NCBI GenBank assembly: GCA_016125455.1
Contig: WGLS01000005.1
Span: 62,001-126,000, forward strand
Source: Alphaproteobacteria bacterium
Lineage (GTDB): Bacteria > Pseudomonadota > Alphaproteobacteria > Caulobacterales > Parvularculaceae
Direction: 5' to 3'
DNA: 64,000 bases
The translations under genes were made by a program, and so were the position numbers. Every line of letters starts with the position of its first letter. The first letter of the stretch is position 1. Of the stretch, positions 34,874-43,869 are shown in pieces. The notes beneath the pieces are model-generated. The model was not told where the DNA came from. It searched no databases and saw nothing but the letters and a program-made list of their open reading frames with translations.

Positions 34874-36136
34874 TTATCGGAGCGCACGCATCCAGATCGT
34901 CAATGCGGCGAGCGTGGAAATGCACCAGATCACCAGGAAACAGGTCACGGAAAACGTCACTTCGGGCCAGGCCCCGAGCCGGCCGTATCCCTGAACCTCT
35001 GAACATCCGGCAACCATTGCCAAACCGAGACATCCCACGGTCACAGCGTAAGCGCCAATGATGGCCGGCCTTGTGCCGTGGGGGCGTTTACGTTTCTGCC
35101 GCATGGCGTGAAGGTAGGCGCCGGTCAGGCACATGCCGGAGAGAAACAATCCGAAGATGAAGTAGAGCGTTTGGCTCCAGAGCTTGCCGAAGGTGCCGAA
35201 GTGCAAGACATCGACTGTTTCCATCAAGCGGGCGACGAGGCCCGAGCGTCCCTGATGATAAAGGTTGATCACCTCGCCGGTGCGCATATCGAGAACAATA
35301 TGCGCCCGTCCGCGGGTCAGCACCGTGCCGTCATGACCGGAAACATAGAGCATATTATCTGCGGCGGCGTAGTATCCGAGCGATTTGACCTCAAGCTCGG
35401 GAAACGCCGCCTCGGCTCTCGTGATGAGCGTTTCGGTGCTGTGTTTCTCAGCCATTTCCATCTGCGGCGCTTCAGGTACTGTTGGACCGGGAATGAACCA
35501 CTCAGCTAAGTACCAGAAGCTGGTGAGGCAAAGCAGCAGTACGAACCATAGGCTCCAGAGTCCCGTGAGTTTGTGAAAATCGCTCCAGAAGACTTTCGCT
35601 CCCTTACCCATGGTCAGCTTGAAAAACCCGCGCCACCAGCGCTTGTAAAAGATGAGCGGCATCACCGCTGACGCCAGAAGCGGAAAGACGAACAGAAGGA
35701 CGATGAAATAACCGATCGGAATGCCGAGAATGTAAACGAAGTCCGCCTGGAACAGCGCCATGTGAAAGCTGCGAAAGAAACGCTGCACATTCAGATAGCT
35801 GGTATCGCCAAGCACCTCCAGCGTAACCGGATCGACATAGACACGGTGCGTGACGTCGGGCTCGACTTTTGCCAGCACTTCCATCGCGAAGCCGCGATAG
35901 CGCGGCGCATTGACCTCCCACACCTCCCAATCGGGACGGGCTGCCTCGACCGCCGCCTTGGCCTCGGCAAAAGGCACGGCGCTCTCAACCGGTTGCGCAC
36001 GCAGGGCGGGGTTCAGCAGCCAGTCGATTTCGTGCGAGAAGACAGCGACCGTCCCCGACCAGCAGATCACGAACAGCATGAGCCCGGCCGTCAGGCCGAG
36101 CCAGCTGTGCCAGTCGAACCAGTCGCGCCGCCGCAT
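34874..36136 (-). CDS. PepSY-associated transmembrane protein (siderophore-linked reductase type)
   Basis: A 420-residue inner-membrane protein with four main helices, starting RRRDWFDWHSWLGLTAGLML, with PepSY-like periplasmic segments (FAEAKAAVEAARPDWEVWEV; ETLITRAEAAFPELEVKSLGYY). Conserved His residues near helices (FHMALF, DFHKLTGLW, DVLHFGTFG) could ligate heme. Homologues sit beside siderophore receptors and are thought to reduce ferric siderophores. The gene starts five bases after the receptor reading frame ends, so the two form an operon. It converges with the integrase gene. Confidence 0.9.
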   Translation of the reverse strand: MRRRDWFDWHSWLGLTAGLMLFVICWSGTVAVFSHEIDWLLNPALRAQPVESAVPFAEAKAAVEAARPDWEVWEVNAPRYRGFAMEVLAKVEPDVTHRVYVDPVTLEVLGDTSYLNVQRFFRSFHMALFQADFVYILGIPIGYFIVLLFVFPLLASAVMPLIFYKRWWRGFFKLTMGKGAKVFWSDFHKLTGLWSLWFVLLLCLTSFWYLAEWFIPGPTVPEAPQMEMAEKHSTETLITRAEAAFPELEVKSLGYYAAADNMLYVSGHDGTVLTRGRAHIVLDMRTGEVINLYHQGRSGLVARLMETVDVLHFGTFGKLWSQTLYFIFGLFLSGMCLTGAYLHAMRQKRKRPHGTRPAIIGAYAVTVGCLGLAMVAGCSEVQGYGRLGAWPEVTFSVTCFLVIWCISTLAALTIWMRALR

Positions 36137-36141
36137 GCCGA

Positions 36142-38406
36142 TCAGAACCGTTTGGTGGCGGTCACCTGAAACAGCCGCCGGTCGCCGACCGCGACCTGAC
36201 CGGCGCCGAAGATGCGATCCTGGGCCGAAGTATAATAGGTCTCGTCAAAGATGTTTTGAATATTGACGCGTACCTGGAGATCGTTCTTGAAGGTGTAGCC
36301 TGCAGCGAGATCCACACGGACGAAGCCCGGCAATTGAAACTCGTTGGCGCTGTTGGCTTCGCGCTCACTCTGGTAGAGCACGCCAAGATTGGTGTCGAGG
36401 CCGGAGAGACCGAACCGACGCCAGTTGTAGTTGGCGAGCATGCTCGCTTAGAATTTCGGAACGTTGGGAAACGAGTTGCCCACCACCGGATCGTCGCTGG
36501 CCGTGATCTCGCTGTCCTGATAGGCGAGGCCGCCATAAAGACCGAAATCCCGGGTAAGCTTGCCGGCGAGCTCCAACTCCAGGCCGGTGATCTCGGCGCC
36601 GCCGAGAGGCAGCAGGAAGTTTTCGGCCGGGTCATTGGTCGGATCAGACAGCGCGATGTCGTCTTGCTCGATATGATAACCGGTAAGCGTGGCGAGTGCC
36701 CGGCCGCTGTTGAGTGTCAATTTCAGCCCGCCCTCGATAGATTTGGCCGTGACCGGATCAATGCGCCCGCCGTCGCGGGTGAAGCCCTGCTGGGGCTGGG
36801 CCGAACTGGCGTAGCCTGCGAAGCCTGTCAGCGAATCCGTCAGATCATAAGAGCCGGCGAGCCGATACGAGACGAGGTTGTCGTCGAAGCCGCTTGGCTC
36901 CCCGACCGGCGGCGGGGTTTCTGCGCCGAGAAGGTTCAGCGCTTCTTCACCAATGCCGACGAAGCTCTCGCGCTCCTCGAAGGAAAAACTGTCGAAGCGC
37001 ACGGTCGCCACGGTGCGGAACCGGTCCGTCCACCGGCCGAGCCATTGTCCGAAGATCGACTCGATATCGTCGCCGCGGATCGAACGAGGCAGCACCACCG
37101 GCCCGAGATTCGTCGTCTCTTCGACGTCGTTGTCGACATTGAAGATATCGATCTCTGCGACGAAAAAGTCATAGATGAAGTCCTGGTCCGGAGCCAGAAA
37201 CGTCTCCTCGAACTCAGCCAGGCTGCCGCCTGCGTTCACACGGTGCTCCGTCGCGCCGAATTCGAACTCGGCCGTCAGATCGAGCTGGAACGTGTTCGAA
37301 GCAAGCTCGAAGTCGAAGGGGAAGTTGTTGACGCCCGACGTCGGGTCGCCGGAGAAGGTGAGACCGTCGTCAAGCTGCGCCGCCGATGCGCCGTTGAGTA
37401 TCTCGCCGTTGCGGAAGCCGTCGGCCTCCAGTTCCTGATCGAGGCGCTGGTAATGGAAGCGGGCTGAGAAGACGTCGTTGAACCGGTGCTTCAGATCCAG
37501 GTCGATACGATGTGTGCGGCTGATCAGTTCATCATCGTTCTGGTGAATGCTGAAGGTCCTAGGCAGGAAGTCGTCCTCCAAGCCGGCGCCGCGAAGGAAG
37601 GTGACGCCGCGGTCGAGCGGGTCGTTCACCCAATTGTACTCGTATTCGATTAAGAGATCGGTATCAGGCGTCACATTCCACAGCAACGAAGGCGCGACCG
37701 TAAAGCGTGGACGATCATCATTGCCGTTGCGCCAGAATTGCTCTCTTTCGAAACTTGTAATCAAGCGCCCGCTCAAATTTTGGTCGAAGACTGGCCCGGT
37801 GACATCGCCCCCGACGCGCAAATAATTCTCGTCGCCGAAGCCCCCAAACAGCACCGCCGAGAAGTCGTCCTGTGGCTTCTTGGTGACGATGTTGACGAAG
37901 CCGCCGGGAGCGGTGACAGACCCCTCGACACCGGCCGGCCCTTTCAGAACCTGTACGCGTTCGATGGTTTCGATCGGCCGGCGTCCCTCGGCGCGAACCG
38001 CTTGACGGATGCCGTTGATGTAGAATTCATCGTTCCGGAAGCCGCGGATGGTAAAGACCTCCTGCTGTATGCCTCCATTGTCAGCATTGGTGACGCCGGG
38101 TGCGAACGGCACCGTGGTGGCGAGATTTCGCGCCCCGAAATCCTCTAAAAGCTGATCGCTCAGGACGCTAACGCTGGCAGGCGCTTCTCGCTGCGACAGG
38201 CCAAGCCCCAAAACGTCGGGATTGCTGACAAGGTAGCCTTCCGCCCTAGCGCCTGTGACCACGATCGTATCCTCGACGCGCTGGGTGTCACTCTGTTTAC
38301 CCGCGTCACCAGGCTCTTCCGCCGCCTCCTGCGCTGTGGCGAAGTGCGGAATGGCGCTCGACGCCATGAGCGCGAGCAGAAGTATACGGGTCGGGTTACG
38401 AGTCAT
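36142..38406 (-). pseudogene. TonB-dependent siderophore receptor interrupted by an in-frame stop
   Basis: The full frame would encode about 754 residues: signal peptide (MTRNPTRILLLALMASSAIPHFATAQ), plug (APASVSVLSDQLL, IETIERVQVLKGPAGVEG, GGFVNIVTKKP) and barrel. A TAA at 36448-36450 interrupts it after NSFPNVPKF. The same frame then continues ASMLANYNWRRFGL to the normal ending FQVTATKRF at 36142. No frameshift is needed. The lost ~100 residues hold the last barrel strands and the terminal Phe needed for outer-membrane assembly, so the truncated product is probably inactive. ATG 38406 is chosen because the signal peptide begins there. Confidence 0.88.
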
Positions 38407-38425
38407 AAGGCCCCCAAAGGCTGAA

Positions 38426-38480
38426 TTGCGAATAAGTCGCAAAAAGCTGTAAGATCCATGCAATTGCTAGTCAATCGCAA
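38426..38480 (-). promoter_or_regulatory. Two TTGCGA dyads before the siderophore receptor, possible Fur-type sites
   Basis: Site 1 at 38426-38442 is TTGCGA-N5-TCGCAA, a perfect 6+6 dyad. Site 2 at 38458-38480 reads on the minus strand TTGCGATTG-N5-CAATTGCAT, a 9-base imperfect dyad with the same TTGCGA half. Both lie within 75 bases of the receptor start. Iron-responsive Fur or Irr control fits the gene's job, but the motif does not match a textbook Fur box exactly. Confidence 0.4.
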
Positions 38481-38647
38481 ATGTGCGTTTTCAGAAAATT
38501 TGTAAAGAATCAGGGGATTTGTGCGGTTGCGCCCGTAGCCGATATACTGGCCGTTTGGTCGCATATCCGTGTCTGGAAAATTCTTGATCTGGCCACAGAA
38601 AGCATGAGTCAGCCTGCAGGCAGGTTAAGTGTTATAGATCGTCAGGT

Positions 38648-38688
38648 TATAGACTGATTAAAAGATTTATTATATAAGTCTATAGACT
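38648..38688 (+). promoter_or_regulatory. TATAGACT operator before the mobile-mystery A/B pair
   Basis: A perfect 12-base palindrome AGTCTATAGACT at 38677-38688 and a half site TATAGACT at 38648-38655, with a looser copy (TATAGATC) just before. They lie 50-90 bases upstream of the XRE-type gene at 38739 in an AT-rich stretch that could hold its promoter. Autorepression by the HTH protein is the likely role. Confidence 0.55.
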
Positions 38689-38738
38689 GTTGATGCGATG
38701 TGCCTCAGCAGGCCAGAAGCTGACGGAACGATTGTGGA

Positions 38739-39197
38739 ATGGACCGGACTCTCAAACGTGCGCGTGTTGCGCTGGACAAGCGCCTGAATGCTTACAGGCC
38801 TTCCGATCATCTTGCCCCGCCACCCAAGGGCTGGGTGCGGGCAATTCGTGATGCGCTTGGTATGAGCGGGGCCCAGCTTGCCCGGCGCATGCATATCACA
38901 CCGCAATCGCTGAACGGACTGGAACAATCCGAGGCGAGTGAAACCATCCGCCTTGAGACATTACGCAAGGCGGCGGCGGCGCTCGATTGTCAGCTTGTCT
39001 ACGCGCTGGTGCCGAACCGCCCGCTTGAGGACATCGTCGCCGAGCGAGCACGCGCCAGGGCCCTGGAGGCGATCGGCCGGGTGTCGCATTCCATGGCGAT
39101 GGAAGATCAGAAAGTGCTGGATGATGATCTCGAAGAACGCATTCAGATTTTCGTCTCGGAGACGCTGCGCGAGCGCGATCTCTGGGAGGATCGATGA
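38739..39197 (+). CDS. Mobile mystery protein A (XRE-type HTH regulator)
   Basis: A 152-residue protein matching the 'mobile mystery protein A' family. A basic N-terminus (LKRARVALDKRLNAYRPSDHL) is followed by a PPKGWVRAIRDALGMSGAQLARRMHITPQSLNGLEQSEA helix-turn-helix, then a helical C-terminus ending in ETLRERDLW. These genes are almost always paired with a Fic-domain 'protein B', as here, with a 4-base ATGA overlap. The pair behaves like a toxin-antitoxin or regulatory couple carried by mobile DNA. The A protein probably binds the TATAGACT operator. Confidence 0.9.
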   Translation: MDRTLKRARVALDKRLNAYRPSDHLAPPPKGWVRAIRDALGMSGAQLARRMHITPQSLNGLEQSEASETIRLETLRKAAAALDCQLVYALVPNRPLEDIVAERARARALEAIGRVSHSMAMEDQKVLDDDLEERIQIFVSETLRERDLWEDR

Positions 39198-39781
39198 CCG
39201 ATCTTTTTCAGGAACCGGAAGATGCGACACCGCTGGAGCCGGAGGAACGTGAAGGCCTTCGCCTGACCTGGATCACGACGCGCGCCGATCTGAACCTCGC
39301 CGAGCAGGACAATATCGACAAGGGCGCGGCCTGGGCCTTCCGCGCGCGAGAGCCCGACCTCTTGACGGTGGAGTTCGTCCTTCAGCTTCATAAACGCATG
39401 TTTGGTGATGTCTGGTCATGGGCCGGCCAGTACCGGCGCACGGAGCGCAATATCGGCATTGCGCCGCACATGATCGGTGTCCAGACAACCCAGCTCATGG
39501 ACGATGCGGCCTACTGGGTGGCGCACAAGACCTACGAGCCGACCGAACTTGCTGTGCGCGTCCACCACCGGCTGGTCTATATTCATCCGTTCCCGAACGG
39601 GAATGGACGTCATGCGCGCATGCTGGCGGATCTTGTCCTGCGCCGCCTTGGCGCGCCTGCCTTGTCCTGGGGCGGCGGGTCGCTTGACGATATCAATGAT
39701 CTGCGCCGCGCCTATGTCGAGGCGTTGCGGCGGGCTGACCGGCAAGACTATGGGCCCCTGATCGCGTTTGCACGCTCATGA
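39194..39781 (+). CDS. Mobile mystery protein B (Fic/DOC-domain protein)
   Basis: A 195-residue Fic protein. The catalytic motif HPFPNGNGRHAR is intact, so it should transfer AMP or another phosphate-containing group to a protein target. The N-terminal TPLEPEEREGLRL and the middle RMFGDVWSWAGQYRRTERNIG are typical of the mobile-mystery B family. It overlaps protein A by ATGA and runs 89 bases into the convergent gene at 39693. It is likely a toxin or modulator controlled by protein A. Confidence 0.9.
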   Translation: MTDLFQEPEDATPLEPEEREGLRLTWITTRADLNLAEQDNIDKGAAWAFRAREPDLLTVEFVLQLHKRMFGDVWSWAGQYRRTERNIGIAPHMIGVQTTQLMDDAAYWVAHKTYEPTELAVRVHHRLVYIHPFPNGNGRHARMLADLVLRRLGAPALSWGGGSLDDINDLRRAYVEALRRADRQDYGPLIAFARS

Positions 39782-39968
39782 ATGGGCGTGCGGCCTGATG
39801 AGGTTTTGCCTTTGGGAGTCTCGCCTGCACGCGCCTGATCCGGTCGGCGCGCGCCTCCAGCTCGGTTTCCAGGCGCTCGAAAATCGGCCAGTATTTATAG
39901 CCGTAAAGATCGATCATCTTTGCGGCAATGCCGATCGCGTCTTCGAGATCCCGGTCACTGACGGCCAT
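39693..39968 (-). CDS. Small hypothetical protein of conjugative elements
   Basis: A 91-residue protein. The first ~50 residues (DRDLEDAIGIAAKMIDLYGYKYWPIFERLETELEAR) look like a real folded, helical unit often encoded in conjugative elements near DUF736 genes. The tail beyond ~residue 60 is Arg/Pro/Ala-rich and overlaps the Fic gene, so the original stop may have been lost when this DNA was joined to the mobile-mystery module. It starts nine bases after the DUF736 stop. Function unknown. Confidence 0.6.
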   Translation of the reverse strand: MAVSDRDLEDAIGIAAKMIDLYGYKYWPIFERLETELEARADRIRRVQARLPKAKPHQAARPFMSVQTRSGAHSLAGQPAATPRHRRGADH

Positions 39969-39977
39969 GGGGCGTGT

Positions 39978-40286
39978 CTACTTCGCCCGATCCCAGACCA
40001 TGACGCCGGTGCCGTCCTTCTCGTTCTCGAAGAAGGCCGCGCGCATGGGGGCGGCGAAGCTCGGATCGTCCAGTTTGACAGCGAGATATGGGGTCTCGCC
40101 GTCCTTCGATTCCTGACGCCAGGCGGCGCCGAGTTCCGCTCCGCCGGCATAGAGCCGGTAGTCGGGCGCGCCGTCGCTCGCCTTCTCCTTGTTCGGCACG
40201 AGCTGGGCTTTGACGTTGATGGTCAGGGTCCGGATGGTGCCGGTATAGCTTCCATCTTTCAGGGTGAAACTGCCGATCTGAGCCAT
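39978..40286 (-). CDS. DUF736 family protein
   Basis: A 102-residue DUF736 protein: MAQIGSFTLKDGSYTGTIRTLTI, then DYRLYAGGAELGAAW, YLAVKLDDPSF and a C-terminal ...VMVWDRAK. The family is a marker of alpha- and gammaproteobacterial conjugative elements and has no proven role; a single-stranded-DNA-binding-like fold has been suggested. It follows the DUF2274 gene by five bases, as the tail of the trbF-G-I unit. Confidence 0.9.
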   Translation of the reverse strand: MAQIGSFTLKDGSYTGTIRTLTINVKAQLVPNKEKASDGAPDYRLYAGGAELGAAWRQESKDGETPYLAVKLDDPSFAAPMRAAFFENEKDGTGVMVWDRAK

Positions 40287-40291
40287 GAGTG

Positions 40292-40522
40292 TTACCTTTC
40301 TTCCTTCGTGTGGAGGGCGCGACGCGCCCGTTTGAACCCGGCGTCCGCGCCGAGAAAGCTTTCCAGCATGGCCGGGATCAGCGCTTCGGGCTTTTCCTCT
40401 GTGCCATAGGTCTGGCGGTAGATTTCCGCATAATCGGCGAGCGCGGCGGCGAGCTCGGGGTCGAGCGACAGGCTTATGCGCACCGGCGTGCGGTCGGGAA
40501 GCTGGCTGAGGCGGAGGGTCAT
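40292..40522 (-). CDS. DUF2274 family protein
   Basis: A 76-residue protein (MTLRLSQLPDRTPVRISLSLDPELAAALADYAEIY...). It has a ribbon-helix-helix-like N-terminal strand followed by helices and is always found just after trbI in this class of conjugation operon. The start overlaps the trbI stop in an ATGA. It may be a small DNA-binding regulator of transfer, but this is inferred from its shape. Confidence 0.88.
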   Translation of the reverse strand: MTLRLSQLPDRTPVRISLSLDPELAAALADYAEIYRQTYGTEEKPEALIPAMLESFLGADAGFKRARRALHTKEER

Positions 40523-41796
40523 CGTGTCTGTCCTTGCGGATGGGGTCTGAGGATGAGGTCGCGGGTAACGACCACGCGCACCGGCCAGCCGGGTCTGACT
40601 TTGATTGTCGGCTGGATGCCAAGATTGCGCTCGACAACGCGCTGGCCGGCCTCATTGACGGTATCGCTGGTGCCGCGGCGGATGGCGCGTTCGATGTCGC
40701 CGTCACCGTCGCTGCCGAGTTCCGCGCCGATGCCGAGAATGGTGGCGAGGCCCGCGGCGATGAACACCCGGTCCCAGTGATGATCGGTGCGGTCGGAGAG
40801 ACCCGCATAGCCTTGCGCGTCTGCGCCGGGCGCGGAGATGACGATGGAGGTTCCGTCCGGGAAGATGATCCGGTCCCAGGTGACGAGGGCACGGTCCTGC
40901 CCGAAGGAGACTTCCGACTGGTAGCGCCCAATCAGCCGCGCGCCCTGCGGGATGAGAAGATAGCGTCCCGTCACCGTGTCGTAGACCGGCTGCGTCACCT
41001 GCGCGACGATCGTGCCGGGGAGGTCTGAATTGATGCCCATCACGAGACTTGCCGGAATCAGCGTGCCCGCCATGACCTGATAGGGCGATGCCGGGTCTTC
41101 GACGCTGTGGGGATTGTAGATGTCCGCGTCCGGCGTTTCGCCGGCGAAGGCGAGCTTGCGCGATTGAAGATTGGGGTCGGCGGGCGAACCGAAAGCCGAC
41201 GGCGCGCCCTGCGGCAGGGCGGCAAGCGCCAGAAGTTCGGAGCCGAGATCAAACCCCGGATCGCGCGCGGCCGCGCCGGTGTTTGCGGTGTTCGGGCCTG
41301 CGGCGCCGGACTGAAGCTTGAAGAAGACCGGCGCGCGGGCGGCTTCCTCGGCGAGCGCGGCTTCGCGCATGCGCCGGGCGCGTTCAGCCTCGTCGGCCGG
41401 GTTTGGGCGAAAATCCTCCTCAAAGCGCGTGATGTACTCCGGCTCGATGCCGAGCTCGCGTTCGGCCTGCAGGACCGTCGCGCCGAGATCGCCGGCAAGT
41501 GGCGGCCCGAGCCGTGTCACAGGCTCAGGCGCGGGGCGAAGGTCGCCATAGCTCGCGGGCAGCGAAGAGAGGCCTTCTGGCTTTCTGGTGTTGGTGGTGT
41601 TGTAAAGCTCGCGCCGTGCCTCCGGATCAGCGGCGGTCGGCGGTTTGAGGGCGATGCTCATCGCGGCGAACAGGCCGAGCACGCCAAGCCCCGCCCCGGC
41701 CATCAGCACCTTGCGATTGATACGGGTGACCGGTTTGGGGCTGGAACGGATCTTCAGCCGCTCGGCATGTTCGTCGAAGGGGATGGGATCGCTCAT
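40519..41796 (-). CDS. trbI: Conjugal transfer protein TrbI (VirB10-like)
   Basis: A 425-residue VirB10/TrbI homologue bridging the inner and outer membranes in a type IV secretion core. One N-terminal membrane helix (VLMAGAGLGVLGLFAAMSIAL), a Pro/Ala-rich periplasmic linker, then the conserved C-terminal domain (PYQVMAGTLIPASLVMGINSDLPG, RYLLIPQGARLIGRYQSEVSFGQDR, ...SFDGAD-like GADAQGYAGLSD). It looks complete. It lies five bases after trbG. Confidence 0.93.
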   Translation of the reverse strand: MSDPIPFDEHAERLKIRSSPKPVTRINRKVLMAGAGLGVLGLFAAMSIALKPPTAADPEARRELYNTTNTRKPEGLSSLPASYGDLRPAPEPVTRLGPPLAGDLGATVLQAERELGIEPEYITRFEEDFRPNPADEAERARRMREAALAEEAARAPVFFKLQSGAAGPNTANTGAAARDPGFDLGSELLALAALPQGAPSAFGSPADPNLQSRKLAFAGETPDADIYNPHSVEDPASPYQVMAGTLIPASLVMGINSDLPGTIVAQVTQPVYDTVTGRYLLIPQGARLIGRYQSEVSFGQDRALVTWDRIIFPDGTSIVISAPGADAQGYAGLSDRTDHHWDRVFIAAGLATILGIGAELGSDGDGDIERAIRRGTSDTVNEAGQRVVERNLGIQPTIKVRPGWPVRVVVTRDLILRPHPQGQTR

Positions 41797-41801
41797 GGCT
41801 T

Positions 41802-42806
41802 TCAGCCCCCGAAGATTGCGGCCAGCGCCGAGCGCCGCGCATTGCGACTGATGCGGACCACAGTCTGGTTGCGGGTTCCGAGCCGGAGTTCGGCGGCGCG
41901 GAACAGCCGGTCGACGACATAATAGTTGCCGCGCACCCGGTAATTGACGAGTTCGGCGTCGCCGCTGTCGCCCAGCACGAAGAGCGGCGGCATGTCAGTT
42001 GTAGCGATATCGCCCGGCATCTGGATAAAGACCTGGCGGCCGTCATCGAAGACGCGCACCGGTTTCCAGTCGGGATCATCGCCGGAAAGGCGGTAATCGA
42101 AATTGAGGCCGTCCAGCGTCAGGCCACGTTCAATGGAGCCGGCGTCGCGCGCGGCAGCGCGGTCGTTGCGGGCGGTGAGGCCCGCCAACTCGTCAGCCGG
42201 ATAGCGCCAGGAGAGCGCGGCCATATAGCCGCTTGTCACGGCTTCCAGCTCCAGATGATAGGTCCGCCGATCCGTGGCAATCATCAGATTGGTGCTCACG
42301 CCGGCGCTGATCGGTTTGACCAGCACATGCGCGCGGGCTGTGGCGCCCGATCCGGACACGGTATCGCCCACGACCCAGCGCACAGTGTCGCCCGCCGAAA
42401 CCGATACGAGTTTCTCGCCGGGCTGAAGCGCGATGTCGGAGACCTGGCCTGGGCTCGCATATAGCCGGTACAGCGCGCCTTCGGTATAGGGATAGACCTG
42501 GATGGCGTTCACATAGCCGTCGACCGAGGGCTCGATAAGCGCGCTGGTGCGGCCCTCGCGGATCGCTTCGGCGGGCGAGACGGCAGGCGGTGCGTCATCG
42601 TCATCGGTGGCGATTTTCATCATCTGGCCGGGCAGCGGCAGCGGCACGGCCGTCTCGACGATTTCGACCGGATAATCGGTGTCTTCTTCAATGGGGGTGG
42701 CGGCGACGAAGGCGCTAGATTCGATGGGGTCAAGTTCGGTCGTCGCGCAGGCCGCGGTGAGCGCGAGCGTGGAGGTGGCGAGCAATATACGCAGCATAGG
42801 GTTCAT
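41802..42806 (-). CDS. trbG: Conjugal transfer protein TrbG (VirB9-like)
   Basis: A 334-residue periplasmic/outer-membrane protein. It has a lipoprotein-type signal (LALTAAC), an N-terminal VirB9 domain (YPYTEGALYRLYASPGQVSDIALQPGEKL) and the C-terminal domain (FDYRLSGDDPDWKPVRVFDDGRQVFIQMP, ..NYRVRGNYYVVDRLF). The start overlaps the trbF stop by ATGA. It looks intact. Confidence 0.93.
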   Translation of the reverse strand: MNPMLRILLATSTLALTAACATTELDPIESSAFVAATPIEEDTDYPVEIVETAVPLPLPGQMMKIATDDDDAPPAVSPAEAIREGRTSALIEPSVDGYVNAIQVYPYTEGALYRLYASPGQVSDIALQPGEKLVSVSAGDTVRWVVGDTVSGSGATARAHVLVKPISAGVSTNLMIATDRRTYHLELEAVTSGYMAALSWRYPADELAGLTARNDRAAARDAGSIERGLTLDGLNFDYRLSGDDPDWKPVRVFDDGRQVFIQMPGDIATTDMPPLFVLGDSGDAELVNYRVRGNYYVVDRLFRAAELRLGTRNQTVVRISRNARRSALAAIFGG

Positions 42807-43492
42807 TCTCCTGTGACGAGGTCCTGTCCCCAGTTGAGGGCATGGACATAAAGGCCGAGCGGATTGGCCCGCAGCGTCGCCGCATCGGTCGGGGCCTGGG
42901 TGATGAGGGTAAAACTGCCGGTGAACCGGGTCGCCGCCGTCAGGGCGCCGTTCTCATAAGTCTTCTCGATCCAGCGGGCCTGGAAGCTGTCGCCGGAGAC
43001 GCGCACCACGCTGACCACATCGACCGTGCGCGACCTGCGGCCGATATTGGCGAAGGGATCATTATCCTGCGCGTACTGATTGAGCGTCGTCGCCGCGCTG
43101 TCGGTGACAAAATCATAGGCACGCAGCCAGTTCTCCCGTACGATCACAGGATCGACCGAAAGGCCCCGCACATGAGCGATGAAGTTCGCCAAATGATGGG
43201 CGATCTGGGCGTCGGTTGGCGTATAGCGTTCCGTGGCCGGCGCAACGGCGCGGGCCGCGCCCGTCTCATCGACTTCGACCACATAGGGCGTCACCGTCGA
43301 TTGCATGCTTCGCCAGACCAGCGCGCCGGACGTCACAAAGCAAAGCCCAAGGCAACCGAGGGCCATCAGCCGCCAGTTTTTCGCCTGGACGCGGGCGGCG
43401 CCGATCCGTTCGTCCCAGACCTGGCCTGCCTTCTGGTAGGGCGTTTCCGGGAACGGGCTTGGCCCGTAAGACGTAGAAGATCGTCTGAACAT
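42803..43492 (-). CDS. trbF: Conjugal transfer protein TrbF (VirB8-like)
   Basis: A 229-residue bitopic inner-membrane protein. After PFPETPYQKAGQVWDERIGAARVQAKNWR comes one membrane helix (LMALGCLGLCFVTSGALVW) and a periplasmic VirB8 domain ending LRANPLGLYVHALNWGQDL. It assembles the inner-membrane part of a T4SS. It starts immediately next to the trbL fragment stop and appears complete. Confidence 0.93.
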   Translation of the reverse strand: MFRRSSTSYGPSPFPETPYQKAGQVWDERIGAARVQAKNWRLMALGCLGLCFVTSGALVWRSMQSTVTPYVVEVDETGAARAVAPATERYTPTDAQIAHHLANFIAHVRGLSVDPVIVRENWLRAYDFVTDSAATTLNQYAQDNDPFANIGRRSRTVDVVSVVRVSGDSFQARWIEKTYENGALTAATRFTGSFTLITQAPTDAATLRANPLGLYVHALNWGQDLVTGE

Positions 43493-43869
43493 CTAATCAT
43501 CCTTGTCCTGAAGGCTTGGCGCTGCGCCGGATGCGCCGCGGTCGCCATCGCGCAGGCTGTGCGCGGCCATCTGGCCGGCCTGTCCCATGCGCTGGTGGGT
43601 CTGCATCCGGCGCGCCCAGCCGGGGCTTTTCGAGGACGACGCGGCGGCCGTGGCCAGTTCGCCTACGGACGAGCCGCCTGTCGTGCGCCATGCGCCCTGA
43701 CTGCCTCGGGCGTAGGCCTCGCCGATTGCGTTGAAAGGGCGGGTGGCGGTCCGGCGCGCGGCATCGCCGCCCGCCCGGGCCATGCCCATCATGCCGGCCG
43801 CGACACCCGACGCACCGCTGGCGCCGGAGGCGGCCGCGCCGAGCGTATAGGAAGTGCGCGCCTTGCGAC
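43493..43869 (-). pseudogene. trbL: TrbL, 3' fragment only
   Basis: Only the C-terminal ~125 residues of the polytopic TrbL remain: ARTSYTLGAAASGASGASGVAAG, ARAGGDAARRTATRPFNAIGEAYARG, and the end GAAPSLQDKDD. The membrane-spanning N-terminal ~300 residues are missing. The homology stops abruptly near 43865-43870, where a TonB-receptor fragment begins on the opposite strand. This marks a recombination breakpoint that also removed trbB, C, D, E and J. Confidence 0.82.

Noticed and set aside
36256-37467. 403-codon plus-strand frame
   Set aside because: It is antisense to the siderophore receptor, whose plug and barrel motifs are clear. The frame has no recognisable domain.
42842-43869. Long plus-strand frame leading into the receptor fragment
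   Set aside because: Its first ~340 codons are antisense to trbF and trbL. Only the last ~64 codons, after 43870, resemble a TonB receptor, so it is not one gene.
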